Assembly: GCA_944385545.1 (NCBI GenBank)
Contig: CALWXQ010000004.1
Location: forward strand, 1 to 56,367
Source of the DNA: an uncultured Oscillospiraceae bacterium
GTDB taxonomy: Bacteria > Bacillota > Clostridia > Oscillospirales > Oscillospiraceae
Length of the DNA stretch: 56,367 nt
Direction: 5' to 3'
Shown: in pieces, positions 32,391 through 39,606 of the stretch
How positions within the stretch are numbered: the stretch's first letter is position 1
Layout of the letters: every line of letters starts with the position of its first letter
Made by a program: the position numbers and the translations under genes
Notes under the pieces: model-generated
The model's input: only the letters and a program-made list of their open reading frames with translations
What the model was told of the DNA's origin: nothing
Databases searched by the model: none

Positions 32391-33061
32391 GGCTGCTCCT
32401 CCAGCCGGTAGCCCACTCCCCGGACGGTGCGGATCAGCTCACCGCAGCTTCCCAGCTTGGTGCGCAGGGTGCCGATGTGCACGTCAACGGTTCTGGTTTC
32501 CCCCAGATAGTCTGCGCTCCAGATCCGCTCCAGCAGCTGATCCCGGGTGAAGACCCGGCGGGGATTCTCCATGAACAGCCGCAGCAACTCAAATTCCTTC
32601 AATGTCAGCTCCACCCGTTTGCCCTGGGCGTAAACGGTATGGGCCTGGACGTCCATTTGCAGCTGCCCCATGCGCAGCACGCCTACCTGGGACTGGGGCG
32701 CGCAGCGGCGCAGCACCGCCCGGATCCGGGACACCATCTCCGTCATGCCGAAGGGCTTGGCCAGATAGTCGTCCGCACCCAGATCCAGACCCACCACCTT
32801 ATCATATTCCGTACCTTTGGCTGAGGCGATGATCACAGGAACCCGCACCGTGGCGGAGTTGGCGCGAAGCTTCTTCAATATCTCAATGCCGTCCATGCCC
32901 GGAAGCATGATGTCCAGCATAATCAGCTGGGGCAGGGTATGGTTCAGGGCAAGAAACAGGCTGTCCCCGTCGCTGAATCCCTCCGCCTCGAACCCGGAGG
33001 CCCGCAGAGCGTAGAGCATCAGCTCCCGGATGCTGGTATCGTCTTCCACGCAGTAGATCAT
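32387..33061 (-). CDS. phoP: PhoP-like response regulator (OmpR/PhoB family)
   Basis: 224-residue DNA-binding response regulator. Receiver domain: acidic pair EDD at 6-8, phospho-acceptor Asp50 in LIMLDIMLPGMDG, conserved lysine in ASAKGTEYDK near 99. C-terminal winged helix: VELTLKEFELLRLFMENPRR near 148, then VFTRDQLLERIW, TVDVHIGTLRTKLG, and VRGVGYRLE. AAGGAGA precedes the start at 33061. First gene of the phoPR operon; a PhoP box and the palindromic repeat B lie upstream. Confidence 0.93.
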   Translation of the reverse strand: MIYCVEDDTSIRELMLYALRASGFEAEGFSDGDSLFLALNHTLPQLIMLDIMLPGMDGIEILKKLRANSATVRVPVIIASAKGTEYDKVVGLDLGADDYLAKPFGMTEMVSRIRAVLRRCAPQSQVGVLRMGQLQMDVQAHTVYAQGKRVELTLKEFELLRLFMENPRRVFTRDQLLERIWSADYLGETRTVDVHIGTLRTKLGSCGELIRTVRGVGYRLEEQP

Positions 33062-33137
33062 AAAGCGTTCTCCTTGGGTAACGTATTTCGGGGCTGCCGT
33101 CCGCCTGCTCAGAAGGGCCGGACGCTCAGAAGCTCCC

Positions 33138-33304
33138 TAGGGAATCTCTGAATAAATCGTCTTTGGCTGAATGCCGGATCTTTTGCCCCATCCGTGCAGT
33201 TCAAAAAGCAGGAAATACATACAGTATTCCTCCACTTTTTGAACTTTCGGCTGTGCCAAAATCTCTCGGCATCAGCTCTTGCCGATTTAATCAGAGCTTC
33301 CCTA
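33138..33304. repeat. palindromic repeat, copy B (167 bp, in phoP leader)
   Basis: Same length as copy A. TIRs at 33138-33159 and 33283-33304 start with TA on both ends. Central hairpin arms AGTTCAAAAAG (33198-33208) and CTTTTTGAACT (33235-33245) differ from copy A by a T-A to C-G exchange on both strands, so pairing is kept. It begins 5 nt after the phoP -10 box (minus strand). Confidence 0.92.
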
Positions 33305-33309
33305 GCTTG

Positions 33310-33338
33310 ATACTACGGCAAAAACATCATATTTGCAA
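33310..33338 (-). promoter_or_regulatory. phoPR promoter
   Basis: Minus strand TTGCAA (33333-33338), 17-bp spacer, TAGTAT (33310-33315). The predicted start point is at the edge of repeat B. A PhoP box lies just upstream at 33348-33364. Confidence 0.65.
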
Positions 33339-33347
33339 CCCCGTTTT

Positions 33348-33364
33348 TGTAAAATCTATGTAAA
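33348..33364 (-). promoter_or_regulatory. PhoP box upstream of phoPR
   Basis: On the minus strand TTTACA-TAGAT-TTTACA: two hexamers at an 11-bp period, matching the Bacillus Pho box (TT(A/T/C)ACA repeats with about 5-bp spacers). It ends 32 bp before the -10 box, the same distance as at 39503-39519. Confidence 0.75.
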
Positions 33365-33446
33365 TCGCCCCGCGCCTCCGGCTCCCGCCGCCCAATGGAA
33401 CATCGGGAGAAGCCCCCGGTTTTTGAGTGAAAATTTATATGAATGT

Positions 33447-33475
33447 ATGGATTTTTCGATCTCGTATGGTATACT
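33447..33475 (+). promoter_or_regulatory. putative extended -10 promoter of the kinase/NTase fusion gene
   Basis: TATACT (33470-33475) with a TG extended -10 (TGGTATACT) and a poor -35 (ATGGAT at 33447-33452). Repeat copy C starts 5 nt downstream. The stretch 33365-33446 contains nothing else recognisable. Confidence 0.45.
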
Positions 33476-33480
33476 GGATC

Positions 33481-33620
33481 TAAGAAACCGCTGAATCAAT
33501 CGTCTTCCGCTAAATGCTGGAGCGGTTGCCCCATCTGCGCAGGATTTCTCCGCTTTTTTCTGTTCATTTGGGGCAAAACCTCTCGGCACCGGCTCTTGCC
33601 CATAGTATCAGAGGTTCTCA
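33481..33620. repeat. palindromic repeat, copy C (140 bp, diverged)
   Basis: Left TIR at 33481-33502 (TAAGAAACCGCTGAATCAAT...), right end TATCAGAGGTTCTCA at 33606-33620. It shares TTGCCCCATC-GCGCAGG with copies A and B, but the central hairpin is eroded. Lies between a putative promoter and the GHMP/nucleotidyltransferase gene. Confidence 0.75.
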
Positions 33621-33741
33621 AAGACAGAAGGACGGAGATAGGCGCGAAAAAGCGGCGGCTTTCCCCGGATCCCGGCGGGACAGACTTCCCCAACGCTTCC
33701 CCCGCCCGGCCGGTTTCTCCGTCCGAAAGGAGCATGCGCTT

Positions 33742-35658
33742 ATGAATATTTTCGTCCCCGGCAGGCTGTGCCTCTTTGGAGAGCACAGCGACTGGGCTGG
33801 CTTGTACAACCGTACTAATTCCGCCATTGAGCCGGGTCTTGCCATCGTCACCGGCATTGAGCAAGGCATTTACGGCTATGTGACCCGGTCGGACAAGTTC
33901 CGCTTCCGGGCTTTGAAGTCCGACGGCACCCACGACGAATGGGTCGAGTGGCCCCTGTCCGTCAAGCAGCTGAAGGCCACGGCTGAGGAAGGCGGCTACT
34001 ACTCCTACGTGGCGGGGGTGGCGGCCTTTATGCTGGAATATTACGACGTGGGCGGTCTGTCGGTGGACATCACCAAGGTAACCCTGCCCATTAAGAAGGG
34101 GCTTTCCAGCAGCGCCGCCATCTGCGTGCTGGTGGCCCGGGCCTTCAACCTGGTGTACGATCTTCAGATCTCCGTCCGGGGTGAAATGGAGGCCGCCTAT
34201 CGGGGGGAGATTATGACGCCTTCCCGGTGTGGGCGGCTGGATCAGGCCTGCGCCTACGGCACCAAGCCGGTGCTCATGCGCTTTGCCAGCGAGAATATTG
34301 AAGTGGATCGTCTGGCCGTGGGCAAGGAGCTGCACTGGGTTTTCGCCGATCTCAACGGCGAAAAGGATACCCTGAAGATTCTTTCCTCTCTGAACGCCTG
34401 TTACCCCTACGCCCAGAATCCCATTGCCCTGGGGGTGCAGAAGGCCCTTGGCCCGGAGAACCGGCGGATCGTGGAGCAGGTGATCCAGGCTATGGCCCAC
34501 GGGGACGCGGTGCAGATCGGCCGGCTGATGAACGAATCCCAGGAGATATTCGACCGTTTGGTGGCTCCCGCCTGTCCGGCGGAGCTGGTCTCGCCGCTGC
34601 TGCACCGGGTTATGGAGGATCCCCAGGTTCGGGCCTTGGCCCTGGGCGTCAAGGGCGTCGGCTCTCACGGCGACGGCACGGTGCAGATGATCTGCAAGGA
34701 CGCGGCGGATCAGGAGGCCCTGCGGGACTATCTGCACAGCCAGAGCATGGAGGCCCACTGCTTCACAATCCCCGCCCAGCGCAGTGTGCGCAAGGCGATC
34801 ATCCCCGTGGCCGGCTACGGTACCCGGATGTTCCCCGCCACCAAGGTGGTGAAGAAGGAGCTGTTCCCGGTGGTGGATCGGGACGGGATTGCCAAGCCCG
34901 CCCTGCTGATCCTGCTCCAGGAGCTGGAAAAAGCGGGCATCGAGCAGATCGGTCTGATTATCAGCCCTGAGGACAAGCCGGATTTTGACCGGCTGTTCAA
35001 GCGGGATCTTGCCATCGACCATTACCGGAAGCTGTCCCGGCCCCTGCGGGATCTGAATGTGGCCATCCAGCAGCTGGGGCAGAAGATTACCTACATCTAT
35101 CAGCAGGAGCAGCTGGGCTTTGGCCACGCGGTGTACCAGGCCCGGGACTTCGCCGGACAGGATCCGGTGCTCATGCTCCTGGGGGACCATATCTATTCCT
35201 CCGCCGGGAAGACCTGCGCCGAGCAGATCCTGGAGGCCTTCGAACGCAGCGGCCAGCTGACGGTGGCCCTGGACGAGATTCCGGTGGAGCGAACCATGTA
35301 CTACGGCACCCTCACCGGCCAGTTCCTGGATGCCGAGTGCCGCCATATGCAGGTATCAAATATGGTGGAGAAGCCCACCGCCGAATACGCCCGGGGTTAC
35401 TTAGGAGTGCGGGACAAAAAGGGAGAAGTCCGGTACTACTGCGTATTCGGTCAATATGTGCTTACCCCCAAGGTCTTCGAGCTGCTGGAGCGGAACATCC
35501 GGGAGGGCCGGAAAAACGGCAGTGAATACGAGCTGACCGGCGTGCTCCAGGAGATCTGCCAGACCGACGGCATGATGGGCTACCGGGTGGACGGCAAGCG
35601 CTACGACATTGGCATTCCCCAGGCCTACCGGGAGACTGTAAGCACCTTCGGCGGCTGA
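33742..35658 (+). CDS. GHMP sugar kinase fused to UDP-sugar pyrophosphorylase-like domain
   Basis: Cytoplasmic two-domain enzyme of 638 residues. Residues 1 to about 345 form a GHMP kinase related to galactokinase: VPGRLCLFGEHSDWAG at the N-terminus, ATP loop LPIKKGLSSSAAICVLVARA near 115-134 and GVKGVGSHGDGTVQ near 306. Residues about 352-638 form a GalU-like nucleotidyltransferase: AIIPVAGYGTRMFPATKVVK, then KELFPVVD and GFGHAVYQARDF, LLGDHIY. Together they could turn a free sugar into a sugar 1-phosphate and then an NDP-sugar in one polypeptide. The sugar is not known. Start 33742 follows AAGGAG at 9 nt. The PLD/NTPase gene follows after 53 bp and a GH2 glycosidase after that. Confidence 0.87.
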   Translation: MNIFVPGRLCLFGEHSDWAGLYNRTNSAIEPGLAIVTGIEQGIYGYVTRSDKFRFRALKSDGTHDEWVEWPLSVKQLKATAEEGGYYSYVAGVAAFMLEYYDVGGLSVDITKVTLPIKKGLSSSAAICVLVARAFNLVYDLQISVRGEMEAAYRGEIMTPSRCGRLDQACAYGTKPVLMRFASENIEVDRLAVGKELHWVFADLNGEKDTLKILSSLNACYPYAQNPIALGVQKALGPENRRIVEQVIQAMAHGDAVQIGRLMNESQEIFDRLVAPACPAELVSPLLHRVMEDPQVRALALGVKGVGSHGDGTVQMICKDAADQEALRDYLHSQSMEAHCFTIPAQRSVRKAIIPVAGYGTRMFPATKVVKKELFPVVDRDGIAKPALLILLQELEKAGIEQIGLIISPEDKPDFDRLFKRDLAIDHYRKLSRPLRDLNVAIQQLGQKITYIYQQEQLGFGHAVYQARDFAGQDPVLMLLGDHIYSSAGKTCAEQILEAFERSGQLTVALDEIPVERTMYYGTLTGQFLDAECRHMQVSNMVEKPTAEYARGYLGVRDKKGEVRYYCVFGQYVLTPKVFELLERNIREGRKNGSEYELTGVLQEICQTDGMMGYRVDGKRYDIGIPQAYRETVSTFGG

Positions 35659-35711
35659 GCCGCTGAGAAGAACACACATCCGGAAACCGCCGTATTGCCA
35701 GGAGGTACACG

Positions 35712-37709
35712 ATGGAAATGTATGACCTGTTTTCTATGGAAGAAGCTGACCGGGGACAGCTGTCCCTGGAGGACAGCGGCAGGCTGGACGTGGCGGAAAT
35801 GCGCTTTTCCGGTGTTCGGACGCTGACCTGGCAGGAGCTGTTCTCTGGCTTCGATACCCTCCACGCCATCACCTATTCCTCGGGACTGGGCTTTGTATGC
35901 CGCCTGCTGGAGCTGTTCTCCCAGGCGGAGATTCTGTTCGGCTGTGAGGATGTGATGACCTACTCCTTGCAGGAGGTGATGGCCTATCAGTGCAAGCTGG
36001 TGGAGCGGATCCGCCAAACCGCTGGGAAGCTGCAGCTGGATCTGATCTCCCGAATCGACGGCGGCACCCTGGGGCTGTTCGCTGCCCGGGGAGTGCTGTC
36101 CCACGAAAAGCTCTACCTGCTTTCCGCCCAGGACGGACGCAGGCGGGTGATCCTGGGATCGGCCAACCTGTCCCAAGCCGCCTTCACCGGCAGCCAGCGG
36201 GAGAATATCTGCTATCTGGACGGGGAGGAGGCCTACAGCTGGTACTGGGACTGCTACTGCCGCCTGCGGGAGGACTGCACCGACCGGATTGACAAGGATA
36301 CTCTGCTCCTGGCCGACGAGGGAGAGCATCTGGAGGAGCTGCCCATTGCCAAAACCATCCGGGCGCGGAAGGCCCTGGTGCTCAACGCTGTGGAGGAAAA
36401 CAAGGAGGAGGTGCGCTTTGCCCTGGACGTCAAGCATCTGGCGGGAAAGCTGGCCCCCTCGGTACCCAAGCCGGACAAAAAAGGTAAGCTCCTGCTCTCC
36501 CCGGAGCGGATGAAGATGGTTCGCCGCCAGGTGACGGACACCCTGGTCAAGGAGCGGGAGCTGCGAAGCCAGTATCCCCAGCTGGAGGTGTTCCCCGAGG
36601 AAGCCATGGCTCGGCTCAACGACAAGGATCTGGATCTGCACCCAAGCCGGGAGGATGTTGCCGCCGACGCCGAACTGTTCTTGAAATACATGGCCGGATA
36701 TGAGAAATTCCACGGCGACGTGGCCGGCCTTCAGCAGCGCTACTATGAATTTGCCAACTGGTTCTTCTGTTCTCCCTTCATGGCGTGCATGCGGGACATG
36801 GCGGTGCGCTATAATCAGAATCTGCTGCCCTACCCGGTGTTCGGCCTGGTTTACGGACAGAGCAAGGCGGGGAAAACCAGCTTCCTGGAGACCTTGCTGA
36901 AAATGATGATCGGCCAGAAAACCAAGCTCTCCGCCCCGGACTTTACCCGCTCCGGCATCGAAGGGCTGAAGCGCACGGTCAAAGGCGCTCCCATCATCGT
37001 AGACGACCTGACCAACGCCCGGTTCAGCCAGCACGCCATCGAGACCATTAAAAATGATGATTTCGGCGTGGCGGAGGGAATGCGCCACTATTCGGCGGTG
37101 GTGATCAGCGCCAACGAGGACGTGAAGGCCGTGGCCCCGGAGGTGATCCGCCGGACGGTGATCTGCCGGGTGCAGGCGGGGCTTACCAATACGGAGGTCA
37201 TGCGCAGCAGCGTGGTGCGGGCCGTCCAGCGGCAGATGGGCACCGCCTTCTACCGGGCGTATCTGTGCCGGATGCTGCAAATTGTGGCTCAGCAGCTGGA
37301 GGAGCTGAAAAGCGACGCCTCCGAAAGCGCCCCGGACATTCTGGCCGCCTCCTCCCGGGTGCTGCTGGAGATGTTCCGGGAGTACCTTCCCGGGCCTCTG
37401 CCGGGGTATATCCGGGAGCTGACCCTGGAGGACTACTTCAGCGAGCGGGTCACCGGAAGCTACGCCATCAAGACCATCCGCAACGCCTGGAATACCAGCC
37501 GCGCCTCCTTTGACGTCTCCCCCAAGACCAACCAGCTGCGCTACAACGCCGGCGCCACCTGGGAGGCGGATCGGATCCTGAAGGAGCTTCCGGAGACGCT
37601 GGAGGCCCACAAGTCCCGGGACTGGGTGGTAATGGATCTGGAGGAGGCCAGGGCCTTCTTCGGCATTCCCTTCCAAAAATCCTGGCGGGATCGCTTCCTT
37701 CGGAGCTGA
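35712..37709 (+). CDS. PLD-like nuclease domain fused to P-loop NTPase
   Basis: 665-residue protein I cannot name. The N-terminal part (about 45-190) resembles phospholipase-D-superfamily nucleases: HEKLYLL (His131, Lys133) followed by RRRVILGSANLSQAAFTG (143-160). A charged linker (about 195-330) leads to a P-loop NTPase: Walker A GQSKAGKTS (382-390), Walker B APIIVDD (426-432), a sensor-like VVISANED (463-470) and RRT near 480, similar in order to AAA+ or superfamily-3 ATPases. No signal peptide or membrane segment. Only one HxK motif is visible, so a nuclease would need to dimerise. AGGAGG precedes the start. Such nuclease-ATPase fusions often act in defence, but the neighbours here are sugar genes. 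Confidence 0.75.
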   Translation: MEMYDLFSMEEADRGQLSLEDSGRLDVAEMRFSGVRTLTWQELFSGFDTLHAITYSSGLGFVCRLLELFSQAEILFGCEDVMTYSLQEVMAYQCKLVERIRQTAGKLQLDLISRIDGGTLGLFAARGVLSHEKLYLLSAQDGRRRVILGSANLSQAAFTGSQRENICYLDGEEAYSWYWDCYCRLREDCTDRIDKDTLLLADEGEHLEELPIAKTIRARKALVLNAVEENKEEVRFALDVKHLAGKLAPSVPKPDKKGKLLLSPERMKMVRRQVTDTLVKERELRSQYPQLEVFPEEAMARLNDKDLDLHPSREDVAADAELFLKYMAGYEKFHGDVAGLQQRYYEFANWFFCSPFMACMRDMAVRYNQNLLPYPVFGLVYGQSKAGKTSFLETLLKMMIGQKTKLSAPDFTRSGIEGLKRTVKGAPIIVDDLTNARFSQHAIETIKNDDFGVAEGMRHYSAVVISANEDVKAVAPEVIRRTVICRVQAGLTNTEVMRSSVVRAVQRQMGTAFYRAYLCRMLQIVAQQLEELKSDASESAPDILAASSRVLLEMFREYLPGPLPGYIRELTLEDYFSERVTGSYAIKTIRNAWNTSRASFDVSPKTNQLRYNAGATWEADRILKELPETLEAHKSRDWVVMDLEEARAFFGIPFQKSWRDRFLRS

Positions 37710-37797
37710 CCCCTTGGGAAGCGGCAGGGATCCTTTGAAAAAAACCGATCCCCGGCTGTGAAGCCGGGGATATCCATGATCGAGGGAGGTCATTGCC

Positions 37798-39492
37798 ATG
37801 AACGATGGTTCCGCAGTCAATCTGCAAACCCCGTGGATGGAGCAGCCGCCGGTCCCCTGGCAGGAATATCCCCGGCCCCAGCTGCGCCGGGACAGCTTCC
37901 TGTGCCTCAACGGCTGGTGGCAGCTGCGCTTCGGCGGCGATCCCTGGGAGCGGATCCTGGTGCCCTATCCGCCGGAGTCCCAGCTCTCCGGGGTGGGACG
38001 GGGGCCGCAACCGGGGCAGACTCTGACCTACCGGCGGGATTTTTCCCTGCCGAAGGGCTTCCTGCGGGATCGGGTGCTGCTGCACTTCGGCGCCGTGGAT
38101 CAGATCTGCCGGGTGTGGGTGAACGGCGCGGCGGTGGGCAGCCACCAAGGCGGATATCTGCCGTTCCACTTTGACATCACACACCTGCTCCGGCCGGTGA
38201 ACACCCTGGTGGTGGAGGTGGAGGATCCCATGGATCCGGATCTGCCCTACGGCAAGCAGCGCCCCAAGCGGGGCGGCATGTGGTACACTGGCGTCAGCGG
38301 CATCTGGCAGACGGTGTGGCTGGAGTCGGTGCCGGAGAATTACATAAAACGTCTGACCATCACGCCCACCCAGGAGACGGTGACCATTACCGTCACCGGC
38401 GGCGGGGCGGATATGTATCTGCTGTGCCAGGGCAAGCGCTATCCCGTGACCGGCGGATCCGTCACCCTGCGGCCGGAGGCGCCCCGGCTGTGGAGCCCGG
38501 AGACGCCAAATCTGTACGACTTCACCCTGGTGGCCGGGGAGGATCGGGTGGACAGCTACTTCGCTCTGCGCTGGGTGGAAATCCGCAGGGTGGGGCGGTA
38601 TCCCCGGATCTTTCTCAACGGCGCGCCTTACTATTTCCACGGTCTGCTGGATCAGGGGTATTACGCCGACGGCATCTACCTGCCCGGCAGTCCCCGGGGC
38701 TATACCTGGGACATCGAAACCATGAAGGGCCTGGGCTTCAACACCCTGCGCAAGCACATCAAGATAGAGCCGGAGCGGTTCTACTACGACTGCGACCGGC
38801 TGGGGATGCTGGTATTCCAGGATCTGGTAAACTGCGGGCCATACAACTACCTGCTGGACACTGTGCTGCCCACCCTGGGCCAGCGGCGCTTTCCCATCCA
38901 TCCCAAGCCCTCCCCCCGGGCCAGAGCCTTTTTCAAGGCCCACGCCAAGCAGACTATTGACCATCTGCACAATCATCCCTGCCTGGTTTTGTACACCCTG
39001 TTCAACGAAGGCTGGGGCCAGCACGATACCCAGGCGCTGTATCAGCAGATGAAAGCCTGGGCGCCGGATCGAATCTGGAACGCCGCATCCGGCTGGTTCC
39101 GGGACTCCCAATCCGACGTGCAAAGCGAGCATATCTACTTCGGCAAGCCGGACATGACCGCCCGGGGAGACCGCCCCCTGCTTCTGTCGGAGTTCGGCGG
39201 CTACAGCTGGCCGGTAGAGGGCCACCGGTTCAACCTCCGCCAGGAGTACGGCTACCGAAAGTTCTCCAGCCCCCAGGCTCTGGGCGACGCTCTGACCCGG
39301 CTGTACCGCGAACATATCATCCCTCAGGTATCCACAGGTTTGTGCGGCAGCATCCTGACCCAGGTTTCCGACGTGGAGGACGAGACCAACGGGCTTGTAA
39401 CCTACGACCGCCAGGTGGTGAAGGTGGAGGAAGATCAAATGCGGGCCATTGCCCGGGAGCTGACCCAGGCCCTTTACCAAACCTGCCCATAG
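37798..39492 (+). CDS. glycoside hydrolase family 2 protein
   Basis: Retaining beta-glycosidase of family GH2 (beta-galactosidase, glucuronidase or mannosidase type), 564 residues. Domains in order: jelly-roll sugar-binding domain (about 25-180, FLCLNGWWQLRFG, then GYLPFHFDIT), immunoglobulin-like domain (about 185-265), TIM barrel from about 270. Catalytic acid/base Glu404 in LFNEGWGQ and nucleophile Glu465 in LLLSEFGGYSW are both present. No signal peptide, so it acts inside the cell on an imported oligosaccharide. It is shorter than LacZ. GGGAGG precedes the start. Specificity cannot be read from the motifs. Upstream, 37750-37772 forms a GATCCCCGGC hairpin without a U tract. Confidence 0.92.
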   Translation: MNDGSAVNLQTPWMEQPPVPWQEYPRPQLRRDSFLCLNGWWQLRFGGDPWERILVPYPPESQLSGVGRGPQPGQTLTYRRDFSLPKGFLRDRVLLHFGAVDQICRVWVNGAAVGSHQGGYLPFHFDITHLLRPVNTLVVEVEDPMDPDLPYGKQRPKRGGMWYTGVSGIWQTVWLESVPENYIKRLTITPTQETVTITVTGGGADMYLLCQGKRYPVTGGSVTLRPEAPRLWSPETPNLYDFTLVAGEDRVDSYFALRWVEIRRVGRYPRIFLNGAPYYFHGLLDQGYYADGIYLPGSPRGYTWDIETMKGLGFNTLRKHIKIEPERFYYDCDRLGMLVFQDLVNCGPYNYLLDTVLPTLGQRRFPIHPKPSPRARAFFKAHAKQTIDHLHNHPCLVLYTLFNEGWGQHDTQALYQQMKAWAPDRIWNAASGWFRDSQSDVQSEHIYFGKPDMTARGDRPLLLSEFGGYSWPVEGHRFNLRQEYGYRKFSSPQALGDALTRLYREHIIPQVSTGLCGSILTQVSDVEDETNGLVTYDRQVVKVEEDQMRAIARELTQALYQTCP

Positions 39493-39502
39493 GTTCGGGG
39501 TG

Positions 39503-39557
39503 TTTACATGGATTTTACATTCTGCCGATAATGGATTTGATGTTTTCTTGATAAAAT
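39503..39557 (+). promoter_or_regulatory. PhoP box and -10 of the Na/Pi transporter gene
   Basis: TTTACA-TGGAT-TTTACA (39503-39519) is a two-repeat PhoP box at 11-bp period. The -10 candidate TAAAAT (39552-39557) starts 32 bp later, with no good -35, as expected for an activated promoter. A second pair of direct repeats with the same period, TTGATG-N5-TTGATA, occupies 39537-39553. Confidence 0.7.
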
Positions 39558-39606
39558 ATCCTTGTGAAAAAGGCTGTGACAGCCATTGACAGAAAGGTAG
39601 AACCAC

